Shown: positions 27,335-36,406, numbered from the stretch's first letter. The stretch: DNA of 64,000 bases from Woeseia sp. (GCA_019653755.1 BPCL01000001.1:62001-126000); one strand, 5' to 3'. Numbers and translations: made by a program. Notes: generated from the sequence alone by a model not told the origin.

Positions 27335-27436
27335 ATGAAGAAAGATATAAAAAAATATTGGATTGTTTCATCTTTAGTTTCAGTGTTCTTTTTTATAATA
27401 CTGCTTTTTATTTTCTTTCTTTCTCTCCCCGGTTAA
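27335..27436 (+). CDS. possible 33-residue membrane peptide
   Basis: An ATG 5 bases after the tRNA-Lys CCA opens a 33-codon frame ending in TAA. It has a lysine-rich start (MKKDIKKYW) followed by one strongly hydrophobic helix of about 20 residues. The shape is that of small single-pass membrane proteins. No ribosome-binding site is visible because the tRNA lies just upstream, and AT-rich DNA makes such frames by chance, so this is tentative. Confidence 0.3.
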   Translation: MKKDIKKYWIVSSLVSVFFFIILLFIFFLSLPG

Positions 27437-27445
27437 ATTTAAGCC

Positions 27446-28111
27446 ATGAGTAACACAACCATCCAAATTGACGACAAGATATACAAATATCTTTTGTCAG
27501 TATCACTAAGGGAACATAAAGTATTAAAAAAGTTGAGAGAAATTACTTCATCAATGCCTGGCTCAAGAATGCAGATTGCACCTGATCAGGGGCAGTTCAT
27601 GGGAATGATAGTAAAAATGATTGGAGCCAAGAAGTTATTAGAAATAGGAACTTATACGGGTTATAGCTCTATGGTTTGTGCGATGGCTATGAAAAGCGGG
27701 CAAATAATTACTCTTGATAATGATCATATTGCAACTGAAGTTGCCAAAAGATTTTGGAAAGAGGGGGAGGTTGATCATTTGATTGAATTGCGTCTTGGTC
27801 AAGCTTTAGATTCATTGAATCAGCTAATAGAAGAAAAACACTCATCTAGCTTTGATTTTATTTTTATCGATGCTGACAAAGCAAATTATCAGAATTACTA
27901 TGAACTCTGCTTAGAATTATTAAATCCCAATGGAATAATTATCTTTGATAATGTCTTATGGAGCGGAGCTGTAGCTGACATGGATGATAAAAGCAAGAAC
28001 ACGATTGTATTGAGAGATCTTAATGAAATACTTTTCAACGATCAAAGAATTGATTTATCAATGATTCCTGTTGGCGATGGATTAACAATAGTGAGGAAGA
28101 AACAATCATGA
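27446..28111 (+). CDS. class I SAM-dependent O-methyltransferase (caffeoyl-CoA type)
   Basis: A 221-residue cytosolic methyltransferase of the Methyltransf_3 family. Motif I is KKLLEIGTYTGYSSMVCAMA, followed by TLDNDHIATEVAKRFW, and DFIFIDADKANYQNYYELCL supplies the conserved metal-binding Asp residues. FDNVLWSGAVAD is the typical family segment. Family members methylate catechol-like hydroxyls in a metal-dependent way; the substrate here is unknown. The stop overlaps the start of the DUF2237 gene by 4 bases (ATGA), so the two are translated together. Confidence 0.9.
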   Translation: MSNTTIQIDDKIYKYLLSVSLREHKVLKKLREITSSMPGSRMQIAPDQGQFMGMIVKMIGAKKLLEIGTYTGYSSMVCAMAMKSGQIITLDNDHIATEVAKRFWKEGEVDHLIELRLGQALDSLNQLIEEKHSSSFDFIFIDADKANYQNYYELCLELLNPNGIIIFDNVLWSGAVADMDDKSKNTIVLRDLNEILFNDQRIDLSMIPVGDGLTIVRKKQS

Positions 28112-28479
28112 AGGAATCATTAAATGTTTTTGGAGAACCATTGAAAGAATGCAGTAATTCTCCTAAAACAGGCTTTTTTAGAAATGGTTGTTGTGACACT
28201 TCAGATGAAGATGTAGGTAGCCACACAGTTTGCGTCATAATGACTGAAGATTTCTTAAAATACAGTACTTCTGTAGGGAATGATTTATCAACACCAATGC
28301 CTGCTATGGGTTTTCCTGGCCTGAATCCAGGAGATAATTGGTGTCTTTGTGCTCCAAGATGGCAGCAAGCGTATGAGGCAGGCTCAGCTCCAAAAGTACT
28401 GTTGTCTGCCACACACCAAGGCGCTTTGGAATACGTTGATTTAGAGAACCTAAAAAATTTTGCTGTAGATATTAATTAA
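28108..28479 (+). CDS. DUF2237 family protein
   Basis: A 123-residue soluble protein. The pattern NVFGEPLKECSNSPKTGFFR, CDTSDEDVGSHTVCVIMTED, GFPGLNPGDNWCLCAPRWQQ and PKVLLSATHQGALEYV is that of DUF2237, a small family of unknown function with conserved Cys residues (CC and CLC). Translationally coupled to the preceding methyltransferase. Confidence 0.88.
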   Translation: MKESLNVFGEPLKECSNSPKTGFFRNGCCDTSDEDVGSHTVCVIMTEDFLKYSTSVGNDLSTPMPAMGFPGLNPGDNWCLCAPRWQQAYEAGSAPKVLLSATHQGALEYVDLENLKNFAVDIN

Positions 28480-28491
28480 GAATATTTAATT

Positions 28492-29958
28492 TTGGAAACA
28501 AGAAAAAAAATATTTATCTTTTCGTTTTTATTTTTCTTTCTAGTAACAACAGTTCAATCTAAATCTATTAACCATAATGAATCTGAGCTTCAAGAGATTT
28601 ATGATTGGCATCAATATAAAGATAGTTTTGGCCCATCATTTTCAGGCAGTCTTTCATGGATTAAGTTTATGGAAGTTATTGAAGAAGAACTTCGGATGAA
28701 CCAGGTCACTGGAATCAGAAAAGACTTTTTCAAATATTCAAGGTGGCATACTTCGGATAGTAAAAGTGATAATAAATGGTCACTAACTATTGATGGACAA
28801 ATCATTCCCGTTTCTTCTTATTGGGCATATTCTGGAAGAACCACTGAAAAGGGAGTAACAGGAGAATTATTACTATTTGATAAAAATCTTTCCCAAGAAG
28901 AATTAAGAGGAAAGATTATTGTCTTTGAGCTTGAAGGTTTACCTGAAAATATAAAAAAATTCTCAGCAATAAGTAATTATGAGTATGCATCCGAGGATGT
29001 ATCTGCTGGAGAGTTCTTAGATAATACGAGTGACTATTGGTACCAAGTAAATTATCTCACTAGGTTTGGAAAAGTTGATGAGTTTCTAAAAAATAGTGGA
29101 GCACTAGGGGCTGTAGTTATTTTAGACCTAAGTCCTGGGAGAGCAGAAGGTCTTTATACATTTCCTTTATTAAGATCTGGAACAATTGGAGTGCCTGGGT
29201 TATATACTGATCGAACACATTCAGAAAAAGTAAGATTTTTAGCTAGAAATAAAAAAGAAGCAACCATTAGACTCTTAGCAGAAGAAGAAATTACAGAGTC
29301 ATATTTTTTGTATGGATTCTTACCTGGAAAAAAATATAAAACAGAGGATGATCGATTCGTTTTATTAACTACTCATACTGACGGGCCAAATCTAACCCAA
29401 GATAATGGCGCATTTGGAATTATTAAAATAATCGAAAAAATCCGTGAAATACCAATCAATCAGAGAGAAAGAAGCATCTTAATTTTATTGGATCCTGAGC
29501 ACTTTACCCCTGGAAGACATTCAATAGATTGGTTTAAAAAACATAGCGAACTTAGCTCTAAAATTTCATCTGTTGTTGCTGTAGAGCATTTAGGTCAGAT
29601 GGAGTTTATTGAAAAGAATAATGAATACGGATTAAGTGGTAAAGAAGATAGGACATATATTTATAGTCAAAACAATCAAAGACTGATTGATGAAGTTATC
29701 ACCTCAGTTAAGAACAATAACTTGAGAAGAACATATGTTTTATGCCCCGATAGAGGAGGGCAAGGACCTTGGGCAGGCATGGGAAATATTTCACAAAAAT
29801 TGAATGTTCCAGGTTATGGAATTAGCACTAGCATGAGTGGATATTGGTCGACTCAACCAGGAATAGAGAGTTTCAATGCAAGCCTATTCTTAAAACAAGT
29901 CAGTGTGATGAGCGATCTCACACTTTTTCTAATGAACCAAAATAGTGTCAAATTGTAA
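28492..29958 (+). CDS. secreted M28-like peptidase with PA-type insert
   Basis: A 488-residue exported protein with signal RKKIFIFSFLFFFLVTTVQS. Residues about 120-280 form a protease-associated-like domain (GKIIVFELEGLP, GALGAVVILDLSPG, GVPGLYT). The C-terminal part resembles M28 zinc peptidases: LTTHTDGPNLTQDNGAFGI (His-X-Asp and Asp), then LILLDPEHFTPGRHSIDWF where the usual Glu-Glu is Pro-Glu-His, and VVAVEHLGQMEF. The changed ligand set means the metal site or activity may differ from true aminopeptidases. Start TTG at 28492, 12 bases after the DUF2237 gene. Confidence 0.65.
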   Translation: METRKKIFIFSFLFFFLVTTVQSKSINHNESELQEIYDWHQYKDSFGPSFSGSLSWIKFMEVIEEELRMNQVTGIRKDFFKYSRWHTSDSKSDNKWSLTIDGQIIPVSSYWAYSGRTTEKGVTGELLLFDKNLSQEELRGKIIVFELEGLPENIKKFSAISNYEYASEDVSAGEFLDNTSDYWYQVNYLTRFGKVDEFLKNSGALGAVVILDLSPGRAEGLYTFPLLRSGTIGVPGLYTDRTHSEKVRFLARNKKEATIRLLAEEEITESYFLYGFLPGKKYKTEDDRFVLLTTHTDGPNLTQDNGAFGIIKIIEKIREIPINQRERSILILLDPEHFTPGRHSIDWFKKHSELSSKISSVVAVEHLGQMEFIEKNNEYGLSGKEDRTYIYSQNNQRLIDEVITSVKNNNLRRTYVLCPDRGGQGPWAGMGNISQKLNVPGYGISTSMSGYWSTQPGIESFNASLFLKQVSVMSDLTLFLMNQNSVKL

Positions 29959-30026
29959 TTTTATGAGATTAAAAATAGGCAATTTATTAAACTTGAAATA
30001 AGATAGTTTTAATTAAATCAAAAAAA

Positions 30027-30977
30027 ATGCATATGAAAAAAATAAGCTTAATCATTTTCTCACTAGTTATTAGTAGTTGTTCCCTAATTCCAGATAAGGA
30101 TTTTGGAGACCAATCTCAAAGGCTAGATAAACTATCAGTTGAAAATAGAGTAATTGCTGAAGATCTAATTCAGTTCATTAAAGACTCTGATGAGAAATAT
30201 TTCAAATGGAGTGGCTGCATAAATAATGATGATAATGCTTCCTTGAATTCAGATTGCCCTGATAGCAATGGCAATACTTCAGATGAAACGTTTATATCAG
30301 ATACAAAATATTCAGACTTTGATGTCAGAGTGGCTAGAGGACCTGCAGTTGAAAAAATTGGTCGAATGATATCAGAGGGCAAGATGACTGCTCCAGGAAG
30401 AGGTGAAAAAAGGAAATTATTATGGGGTCGCTTTTATTCCATAGATGTTCATCCAAAAACCCCACTTGTTGGAATGCTTCACGCCACTTTAGTTCTTCAA
30501 GTTTTTAGTGATGGGTCTGTAGGAACTGGTGGTTGGCTTGATGTAATGCCAGGCACTAGGGTTGAGAGTGATATTGATTATCTGAGAAAGGTTACAGATG
30601 ATTATTTTGCAGAAAATAATAAGGATCCAAGCTTATACAGAAGATTGGTTTGTAAAGGCACAGAGGAAACTATTTTTGAATTTAGAAGAAAGCCCACATG
30701 TGCTGGTGTGAGTTTTTATGGACCTCCAGTTTATAGGGAAAGCGGGGAATTAAGTTACCGATTTATCAAGGGAATGTATTCTGAGTTTGTCGATGCCTAT
30801 TTTGAAATTATAGAAGAAAGGATGGACGATCCTTATACTCAGGAAGATTTAATTGCTCAAGAGAAAATGAGGAAAAGCTGGCTAATAGATCAATTATTTT
30901 CTGACCCTTTTGCGAGCAAGATCGTTCCATTTGATGTATGGGCAACTGCAAATGTTGCACCCACTGTTAAATTTTAG
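30027..30977 (+). CDS. HemF-like lipoprotein (coproporphyrinogen oxidase homologue with export signal)
   Basis: A 316-residue protein with a lipoprotein signal (KKISLIIFSLVISSC, Cys18; Ser at +2 predicts the outer membrane). From residue 95 on it follows the pattern of aerobic coproporphyrinogen III oxidase HemF: RGPAVEKIGRMISEGK, GRFYSIDVHPKTPLVGMLHA (compare VVHPHNPYVPTSHANVR in E. coli), VGTGGWLDVMPGT (compare GGGFDLTPFY), AGVSFYGPPVY and FIKGMYSEFVDAYFEIIEER. His142, His152 and Asp172 are kept, but the Arg of the HANVR segment is Val. HemF itself is cytosolic, so an exported copy is unexpected and its reaction is unknown. The membrane protein gene follows 9 bases later. Confidence 0.65.
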   Translation: MHMKKISLIIFSLVISSCSLIPDKDFGDQSQRLDKLSVENRVIAEDLIQFIKDSDEKYFKWSGCINNDDNASLNSDCPDSNGNTSDETFISDTKYSDFDVRVARGPAVEKIGRMISEGKMTAPGRGEKRKLLWGRFYSIDVHPKTPLVGMLHATLVLQVFSDGSVGTGGWLDVMPGTRVESDIDYLRKVTDDYFAENNKDPSLYRRLVCKGTEETIFEFRRKPTCAGVSFYGPPVYRESGELSYRFIKGMYSEFVDAYFEIIEERMDDPYTQEDLIAQEKMRKSWLIDQLFSDPFASKIVPFDVWATANVAPTVKF

Positions 30978-30986
30978 GACCTTAGA

Positions 30987-31598
30987 GTGAATTCAGAAAC
31001 AATTCAACACGATACAGAAGCAATACAAGACGAAGATCCTAACCGTTTTTTTTGGTACTTCATCTATTTATCAATTACCTTTGTTAGTGCATTGCCTTTA
31101 TTTGGTTTAAGGCTTAGTGATTTTGGAATTAATTATTTATTACTATTATTTATTCATGAATTTTCTGGCTTCCTCTTTTTTGGACACACGTTTTTCTCAA
31201 ACATTTGGGCCATGCAAATTCGATTTCATCAACCCAAAGAAGTGGGTATTTGGGCGAGGTCTTTTTTAAGAAAAGGTGCCTTGTCTATCACAATGACTAC
31301 CTCGATTATTATTCCAATATCTGGATTAATGCTTATTGAATCCTGGGGAGGTTTGCACAATGCCCCTTGGGCTTGGAATGGTTATTTTGCATTCTGGTTA
31401 ATGGCGGCAATAAGTATCACTCCGGATGTTATTCGTTATGGGAGAAATCGAAATTCAGATGACCCCAAACATGGAATGATCAGTGGAGCAATTCGCGGTA
31501 ATATTGGGACGGTTCTAACCCTCTATATTATTTGCTGTATGGTCATCAAGATTGCCTGGATAACACCATTTGCAAAATGGGCGATGTTCTCAGATTGA
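30987..31598 (+). CDS. five-helix membrane protein, distant PuuD/CopD/DUF2269-like
   Basis: A 203-residue integral membrane protein with helices near residues 24-42, 51-78, 97-117, 128-150 and 174-191. Helix 2 (YLLLLFIHEFSGFLFFGHTF) has the His and Gly layout of the PuuD-N, CopD and DUF2269 membrane families, whose His residues can bind haem or copper. I do not recognise a closer family. Start GTG, 9 bases after the HemF-like lipoprotein, so the two are probably co-transcribed. A role beside that lipoprotein in porphyrin or haem chemistry is only an inference. Confidence 0.6.
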   Translation: MNSETIQHDTEAIQDEDPNRFFWYFIYLSITFVSALPLFGLRLSDFGINYLLLLFIHEFSGFLFFGHTFFSNIWAMQIRFHQPKEVGIWARSFLRKGALSITMTTSIIIPISGLMLIESWGGLHNAPWAWNGYFAFWLMAAISITPDVIRYGRNRNSDDPKHGMISGAIRGNIGTVLTLYIICCMVIKIAWITPFAKWAMFSD

Positions 31599-31602
31599 TA
31601 TT

Positions 31603-32599
31603 TTATAGATTGTCTTTCTGATTTTTGAATCTATCATCAACCCTGCTTTCTTTGAGCATAGCTTCAGAATTAGCAGAGGCTTGAGCTAGCCCGTCTTTGA
31701 TATTTTTCTGCTGACTTACTGGTTCATACAACGGACCCTTAGCCGCATCTACAAATTGTTCTTGTGGGCTGACTTCGTAATGGCCCTCTATGGCACAAAA
31801 CCTCGTAATAGAGTATCGCTCCCATGTTGTTGGAGGAACTCGATGAGGGGTTGCCTTGACAAGACCGTTTGTTATCACCTCAAGCATGTCTCCTAGCATG
31901 ACTATTATTTCATAACGATTACAGTCAACTAAATGCCATTCTCCTGATCTATGTTTTAGCTGTGATCCCTTCTCGGATTGTGTCAGGAGAGTGAAAACCT
32001 CATAATCAGTAGGGTGCACTAATACCGAATAGATTATCTTCTGGTGTGCCTTGCACTGCAGGGTAATATATTAACCTCATCGTAGATGGAGACTTTTCAG
32101 TCATCTTTGATGATATAAAGTTTTTATCTAGGTTAAATGTTTCTTCTATTTGATTTGCTAATTTTTTCTCAACTTTAGAAAATTCTAAATAATATTTATA
32201 GACCGCATCTTTAAAATCTGGCATCTCGGGCGGCCATAAATTTGGACCGAAGTTTTCAAATTCTTCATCGATTTCTTTAATCTCATAACACATATCAAAG
32301 GCCGAGCAGGTAGCTTTTGTGTTTGCTGAGTATGCCGGTTCCTCACCGCATGGGGACCATCCTCGACCCGAATGTGCATGACGGTAATGAGCAGCCTGCT
32401 TTTTTAGGTCTGAGTCATCTAAATTATGAAAGATTCTTGATTGTTCGTAAGCATCATCAATTATTTGTTCTGAAACGCCATGGTCGACAAGGAGAAAATA
32501 GCAGTCTTCTGTCATTGCATCTTTTAATCTTTTTGATTCATCGGATTGATTTTTAGAGTCAGATCCATTGAGAAGTTTTTCTAGGCTAATTTTTTTCAC
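31603..32599 (-). CDS. IPNS-like 2-oxoglutarate/Fe(II) oxygenase, frameshifted as assembled
   Basis: A non-haem iron oxygenase of the isopenicillin-N-synthase-like family, about 330 residues. The N-terminal DIOX_N part is FLLVDHGVSEQIIDDAYEQS then HSGRGWSPCGEEPAY. The iron site is split by a frame change near 32015: one frame ends FGISAPY and the other begins TDYEVFTLLTQ, so the expected His-X-Asp sits exactly at the break. The distal His and the 2OG-binding Arg-X-Ser follow in ATPHRVPPTTWERYSITRF. Substrate unknown. The two frames cannot be joined with certainty by one base. Confidence 0.8.
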
Positions 32600-32679
32600 T
32601 TGATAGATACTTTCCTTACATCAACTAGGCTAATCTTATATGATCTTTATTAATATTGAAGTTTAAAATACAAAAAGAT

Positions 32680-33006
32680 ATGAATAGTCGCATTGACATT
32701 ATTGAACAAATCCTTCGTCAGGAGCTCAACATACATGAGCTCATCATTGAGGATGAAGGCCACTTGCATAAAGGCCATAAACCTGCCAAAGAAGGAAAAA
32801 TGCATTTAAGGATTTCAATAGTGAGCGATGATTTTATAGATTCATCTCCCATTCAACGACACCAAATAATTTATTCTCTGTTGGCAGAATTTCTAAAGGA
32901 TGAATTGCATGCGCTATCTTTAGAATTGAAAACGATAAAAGAGATGGGGTCGACTAATTTTTTATCGCAATTATCCCTGCATGATCTTTACCATAATCAG
33001 AACTAG
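32680..33006 (+). CDS. bolA: BolA family protein
   Basis: A 108-residue protein that partners CGFS glutaredoxins in [2Fe-2S] handling. Core pattern: LNIHELIIEDEGHLHKGH, MHLRISIVSDDFIDSSPIQR (with the invariant His-Gln pair just after, RHQIIYSLL) and ELHALSLELKTI. The frame opens at a TTG at 32656, but the family start fits the ATG at 32680. The last 53 bases overlap antisense with the end of the SnoaL-methyltransferase gene. Its likely partner grxD is at 1710. Confidence 0.9.
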   Translation: MNSRIDIIEQILRQELNIHELIIEDEGHLHKGHKPAKEGKMHLRISIVSDDFIDSSPIQRHQIIYSLLAEFLKDELHALSLELKTIKEMGSTNFLSQLSLHDLYHNQN

Positions 33007-34315
33007 CTCTTGCAGGCCCAAAGAATTTTGCTGTGATTATTTCAAATCCTGCAGATTTGCACTCCCTAGATAGAGTATCTGGGTCTAAACAGTTCATATG
33101 GGGCGTCATACCTTTAGGTACTCTCGGCACGGGTAAACAATCTAAAACATCATCAATAAATCCAGGAAAAGGGTCTCCAGCTTTTAATTTCTTTTCATAT
33201 TCTGGGAGATAGTTTTTCCATGGTCCCGAGAAACAGGTGTCAGTAATTAAATAAACTCGACCCCCCGGTTTAAGCCAGGCGTACATATTTTGTAAGGTTT
33301 CAATTAATTCATCTGGCTTTAAAAAGTGTAAACATCTAGAGCAATGGATTGAAATAAATGAATCATTTTCAAAATCAATATCTGGTAGTTTTCCTGCCTT
33401 AGTCTTTAATTTAGGTTTTAGTTCATCTGGAGTTCCTTCTATAAGAAGGTCAAGATGGCCCTGATCCATATCCGATGCAAGGACTTCAGCTCCTTTTTCT
33501 AAAGCAGCAATCGTTGCGATTCCATAAGCACAGCCAACATCAAGTGATAGTCCTTCCATTTTTGAAGATTCTTCTACAAAAGACTGAGAAACATCATTAA
33601 GGTCTTCTTCCATAAAGCCCCTTCCGTTTAGGCAAGGAACGAGCCCTGGGATGTAGGCTTTTGGTATCACCTTCTTTCCAATAATCTTGTTGTAGAGGTT
33701 GATCAGAATAGGCTTTAAGAAACCTAACCTCCTTTTTATACTGACTTTGTATTCCTTGTTCTCATCATCCATGACCCTTCTTCTAAAAGGTTCAAATTTA
33801 GGATGAACGTTTCTTTCATAGAGCTGCATAAGGAAACGTTTTGTGATCGTGTGGATTAGAGGTATTTTTGACCATTTTGCATACAGCTCTTGCATATAAA
33901 TGACAGGGGTCTTATGACTTTCCGTGTAGGCTATAAATTTCCAACCGTCCTCTTTTTTTCTAAACAGAGCGCTGATTCTTGCGTCTCCACCCCAAGCTTT
34001 CATTGGGCCTCTCATTTTCATATCGTGTCTTACCCAGCCGACCGCAAAAATGAAATCATCTGACAAGGGTTTGACTTTAATGTTATAAAATCTCATACGA
34101 ATAGCTTCAAGCATTCTCTTACCAGGTATAGGTTCCCAATATTTTTTTAGCTCATCCCAGCCGATTTTCCAGTCTGCTTGTTCCTCGGCTAGATAAAATG
34201 GATCAGGGTCATCTTCATCCCAGAGTCTTTTTAGATCGCCATACTTTTGTGAATCCCAAATACGTTCAGCTTCTTTGAAGACTTGTTCAATCTCAGTTTG
34301 TAACTCTTGCGTCAT
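32954..34315 (-). CDS. NTF2/SnoaL-like domain fused to a SAM methyltransferase
   Basis: A 453-residue cytosolic protein in two parts. Residues about 1-140 look like an NTF2/SnoaL fold (ERIWDSQKYGDLKRLWDEDD, FIFAVGWVRHDMKMRGP, DARISALFRKKEDGWKFIAY). A linker follows, then a class I methyltransferase: motif I LSLDVGCAYGIATIAALEKG (residues 257-276), LASDMDQGHLDLLIEG, ISIHCSRCLHFLKPDELIET and LKPGGRVYLITD. SnoaL folds bind polyketide-like or steroid-like ligands; the true substrate is unknown. The 3' end overlaps bolA antisense by 53 bases. Divergent from the VOC gene across 44 bases. Confidence 0.8.
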   Translation of the reverse strand: MTQELQTEIEQVFKEAERIWDSQKYGDLKRLWDEDDPDPFYLAEEQADWKIGWDELKKYWEPIPGKRMLEAIRMRFYNIKVKPLSDDFIFAVGWVRHDMKMRGPMKAWGGDARISALFRKKEDGWKFIAYTESHKTPVIYMQELYAKWSKIPLIHTITKRFLMQLYERNVHPKFEPFRRRVMDDENKEYKVSIKRRLGFLKPILINLYNKIIGKKVIPKAYIPGLVPCLNGRGFMEEDLNDVSQSFVEESSKMEGLSLDVGCAYGIATIAALEKGAEVLASDMDQGHLDLLIEGTPDELKPKLKTKAGKLPDIDFENDSFISIHCSRCLHFLKPDELIETLQNMYAWLKPGGRVYLITDTCFSGPWKNYLPEYEKKLKAGDPFPGFIDDVLDCLPVPRVPKGMTPHMNCLDPDTLSRECKSAGFEIITAKFFGPARASSDYGKDHAGIIAIKN

Positions 34316-34359
34316 CTTTCTATTTAGTTCATTGTTATGATTTATATAAGGAATGTTTT

Positions 34360-35346
34360 ATGTCAAAAATTGCAGCAAATCAAGCTCAATTAAATTTTGC
34401 AATGGTTTGTGTAGAGAATCTTGCTCAATCAATTGAATTTTACTCAGGGATTATTGGCTTAAAAGCATCACCCGTCTTTGAGTATAACGCTGAAGAAAAT
34501 AATATCTGGAATGTTCCTGAGGGAACCAGATAAGACAATCAATTTGCCGAAGAGAGAAAAGTGAGATTGGTCAGTTATTGTTAATAGAGTTCCCAGATTT
34601 TAAAGGGGTGAATACATAAGAAGTAATCTTAATGCAGGAATGATAAGAGGGTTTTGGAATATTAATTTTTATGTAAAAGATATTGTGAAGTCTGTCGAAG
34701 TATTAGAGAGTAAGGGTTATTTTTCATGGTCTAAACCCGCAGAGCATCAAATAGGAGATAATGTAGGGACTCCGATAGAAGTTATTGTTGATGGTCCTGA
34801 CGGTATTGCTATCAATTTAGTTCAATTACCAAAGAACTCAGAAAATGAATCAATACAAGAAATGTGTAAATTTTTTAATACCAATGGAACCACTGAAAAA
34901 GGTTTTACAGAAATTGTGACAACATCTCATTGCGTCAGTGACACTCAAGCAGCCAAGGAATTTTATTCAAGGCTCTAGGAATGCATCAAATGTTTAGCGA
35001 TGAGCTCTCAAGTAAAATATCCAATCAATTTCTTAGAAGACCCGATGATGGAAGAACCTTAATCACGTTTATGCAAGGGAGCCATTTCTTTTGGAAAGAT
35101 CGCACTTTCTGAACCTATTAATTACTCGGTCCCAAATAATATCAGTAATGCCTGTCCGCCAAATATTGGGTATTTTGGACAAGGCTTTCTTATCCCTGAT
35201 ATTCAAAAGGTTATCTCAGAGCATGACCTAAATAGTACTCAGCAATTTTCATACATCTTGAGAAAGATAATGGCTTGAAAGCTGCTTTGCTTAGAATGCC
35301 CTGGCAGCGAAGCACTCATTTATTTGCTAGAAGAATGAAGATATAA
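34360..35346 (+). pseudogene. tandem VOC (glyoxalase-fold) protein broken in several frames
   Basis: Pieces in three frames make up a two-domain vicinal-oxygen-chelate protein of about 320 residues. ATG at 34360 starts QLNFAMVCVENLAQSIEFYS, then comes a stop at 34531. EIGQLLLIEFPDFKG follows in another frame. From 34640 the sequence GFWNINFYVKDIVKSVEVLE with DGIAINLVQLP completes domain 1. TTSHCVSDTQAAKEFYSRLG starts domain 2, and MPWQRSTHLFARRMKI ends the protein. At least four frame changes occur. Because neighbouring core genes show the same kind of damage, assembly error is as likely as real decay. Ring-cleavage dioxygenase or glyoxalase-like activity is possible; substrate unknown. Confidence 0.6.
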
Positions 35347-35371
35347 TTTTCTAATTCAAAGGAGAAGGATT

Positions 35372-36404
35372 GTGACAGAAATTGGTGTAGTAATGGAGCC
35401 TGTTCCAAAGTGTTCAGCAGAGATGGCATCACTGATAGAAGAAATGGGTTTTGACTTTCCCTTTTATGCCCCGATACACAGAATCTATCAGCTGATCCTT
35501 ATGGGCAACTCTCTTTGATAGCAAACGCGACTTCTAGAATAAAAATGGGCACTGGAGTTACACATCCAGTTACTAGAGAAGCTGCTGTGACCGCTTCAGC
35601 TATGGCTTCATTACAGGAAGAATCTGATGGTAGGGCGATCTGTGGAATTGGACGAGGTGATTCATCGGCTGCTCATATTGGCAAACGACAGGCAACCACT
35701 GAAGAACTGAGGAATTCGGTATTGACAATAAAGAATTATTTTATGGGGCAAGCTATTGATGTGGGGAAAATGCAATCTCCTATTCGGTGGATTGATCCAG
35801 AAATTATTAAACCTGTACCAATCGATATTGCATGCACAGGCCCTAAAACAATAGCTATGGCTTGTGATGTTGCCGATCAAGTTTCTTTTGCTGTGGGAAG
35901 CGCAACCGAAAGAGTAGAGTGGGCCATGAACACTGCTAGAGAAAGACTAGAGGAAACTGGGAGATCTAGAGACGATTTAAAAATAGGGGCTTATATTAAT
36001 CTGATCTGTGATCCTGATGAAAAAAAAGCTATATCTATGGCAAGAATGTTGGCAGGTCTTGTTGCACATTTTACAGCCATGAAGCAAGCTCCGACAGAGC
36101 ATTTACCTGATCAACTAAAACCCTATAACTGAAAAACTTCAGACCGATTATGACATGATGAATCACTCCAGTGAAAAGGGTAAAGCATCTTGATCTTATT
36201 GATGATGCATTCATTGACTGGTTCTCTATAGCGGGATCACCACAAAAATGCATTGACCGATTGGGAGAATTGATTGATCTAGGCCTTGATCATGTCTATT
36301 TACTCGGCGGTTCTCCTGTAGCAGAGCCTCGCGATGCCAGGCTTAGGGCAATGGTAGAACAAACAGAAATCTTTGCTACTGAAGTCCTTCCCAGCTTCAA
36401 ATAG
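35372..36404 (+). pseudogene. LLM-class flavin-dependent oxidoreductase broken in several frames
   Basis: A luciferase-like monooxygenase (F420/FMN type) of about 340 residues. It begins at GTG 35372 behind AAGGAGAAGGA: TEIGVVMEPVPKCSAEMASL. Frame changes lie near 35455 (to LLCPDTQNLSADPYGQLSLI), 36122 and 36188. The middle part from 35515 to 36120 is intact: RIKMGTGVTHPVTREAAVTA, ICGIGRGDSSAAHIGKRQAT and VPIDIACTGPKTIAMACDVA. The end has IAGSPQKCIDRLGELIDLGL then DHVYLLGG. These are typical of the family. One extra base at each break explains some of them. It follows the VOC gene by 25 bases, so both probably belong to one catabolic transcript. Confidence 0.7.
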
Positions 36405-36406
36405 AC

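Noticed and set aside
28035-28412. 125-codon minus-strand frame opposite the O-methyltransferase and DUF2237 genes
   Set aside because: Both plus-strand genes are well supported by family motifs; the antisense frame has low-complexity, non-family sequence.
30987-31598. Calling the membrane protein a CopD copper-resistance protein
   Set aside because: Only the layout of one helix is similar; the usual copper-related neighbours are absent and the overall match is too weak.
34360-36404. Several short novel proteins in the VOC and LLM region
   Set aside because: The fragments line up in order with one VOC protein and one LLM protein; they are pieces of broken or mis-sequenced genes.
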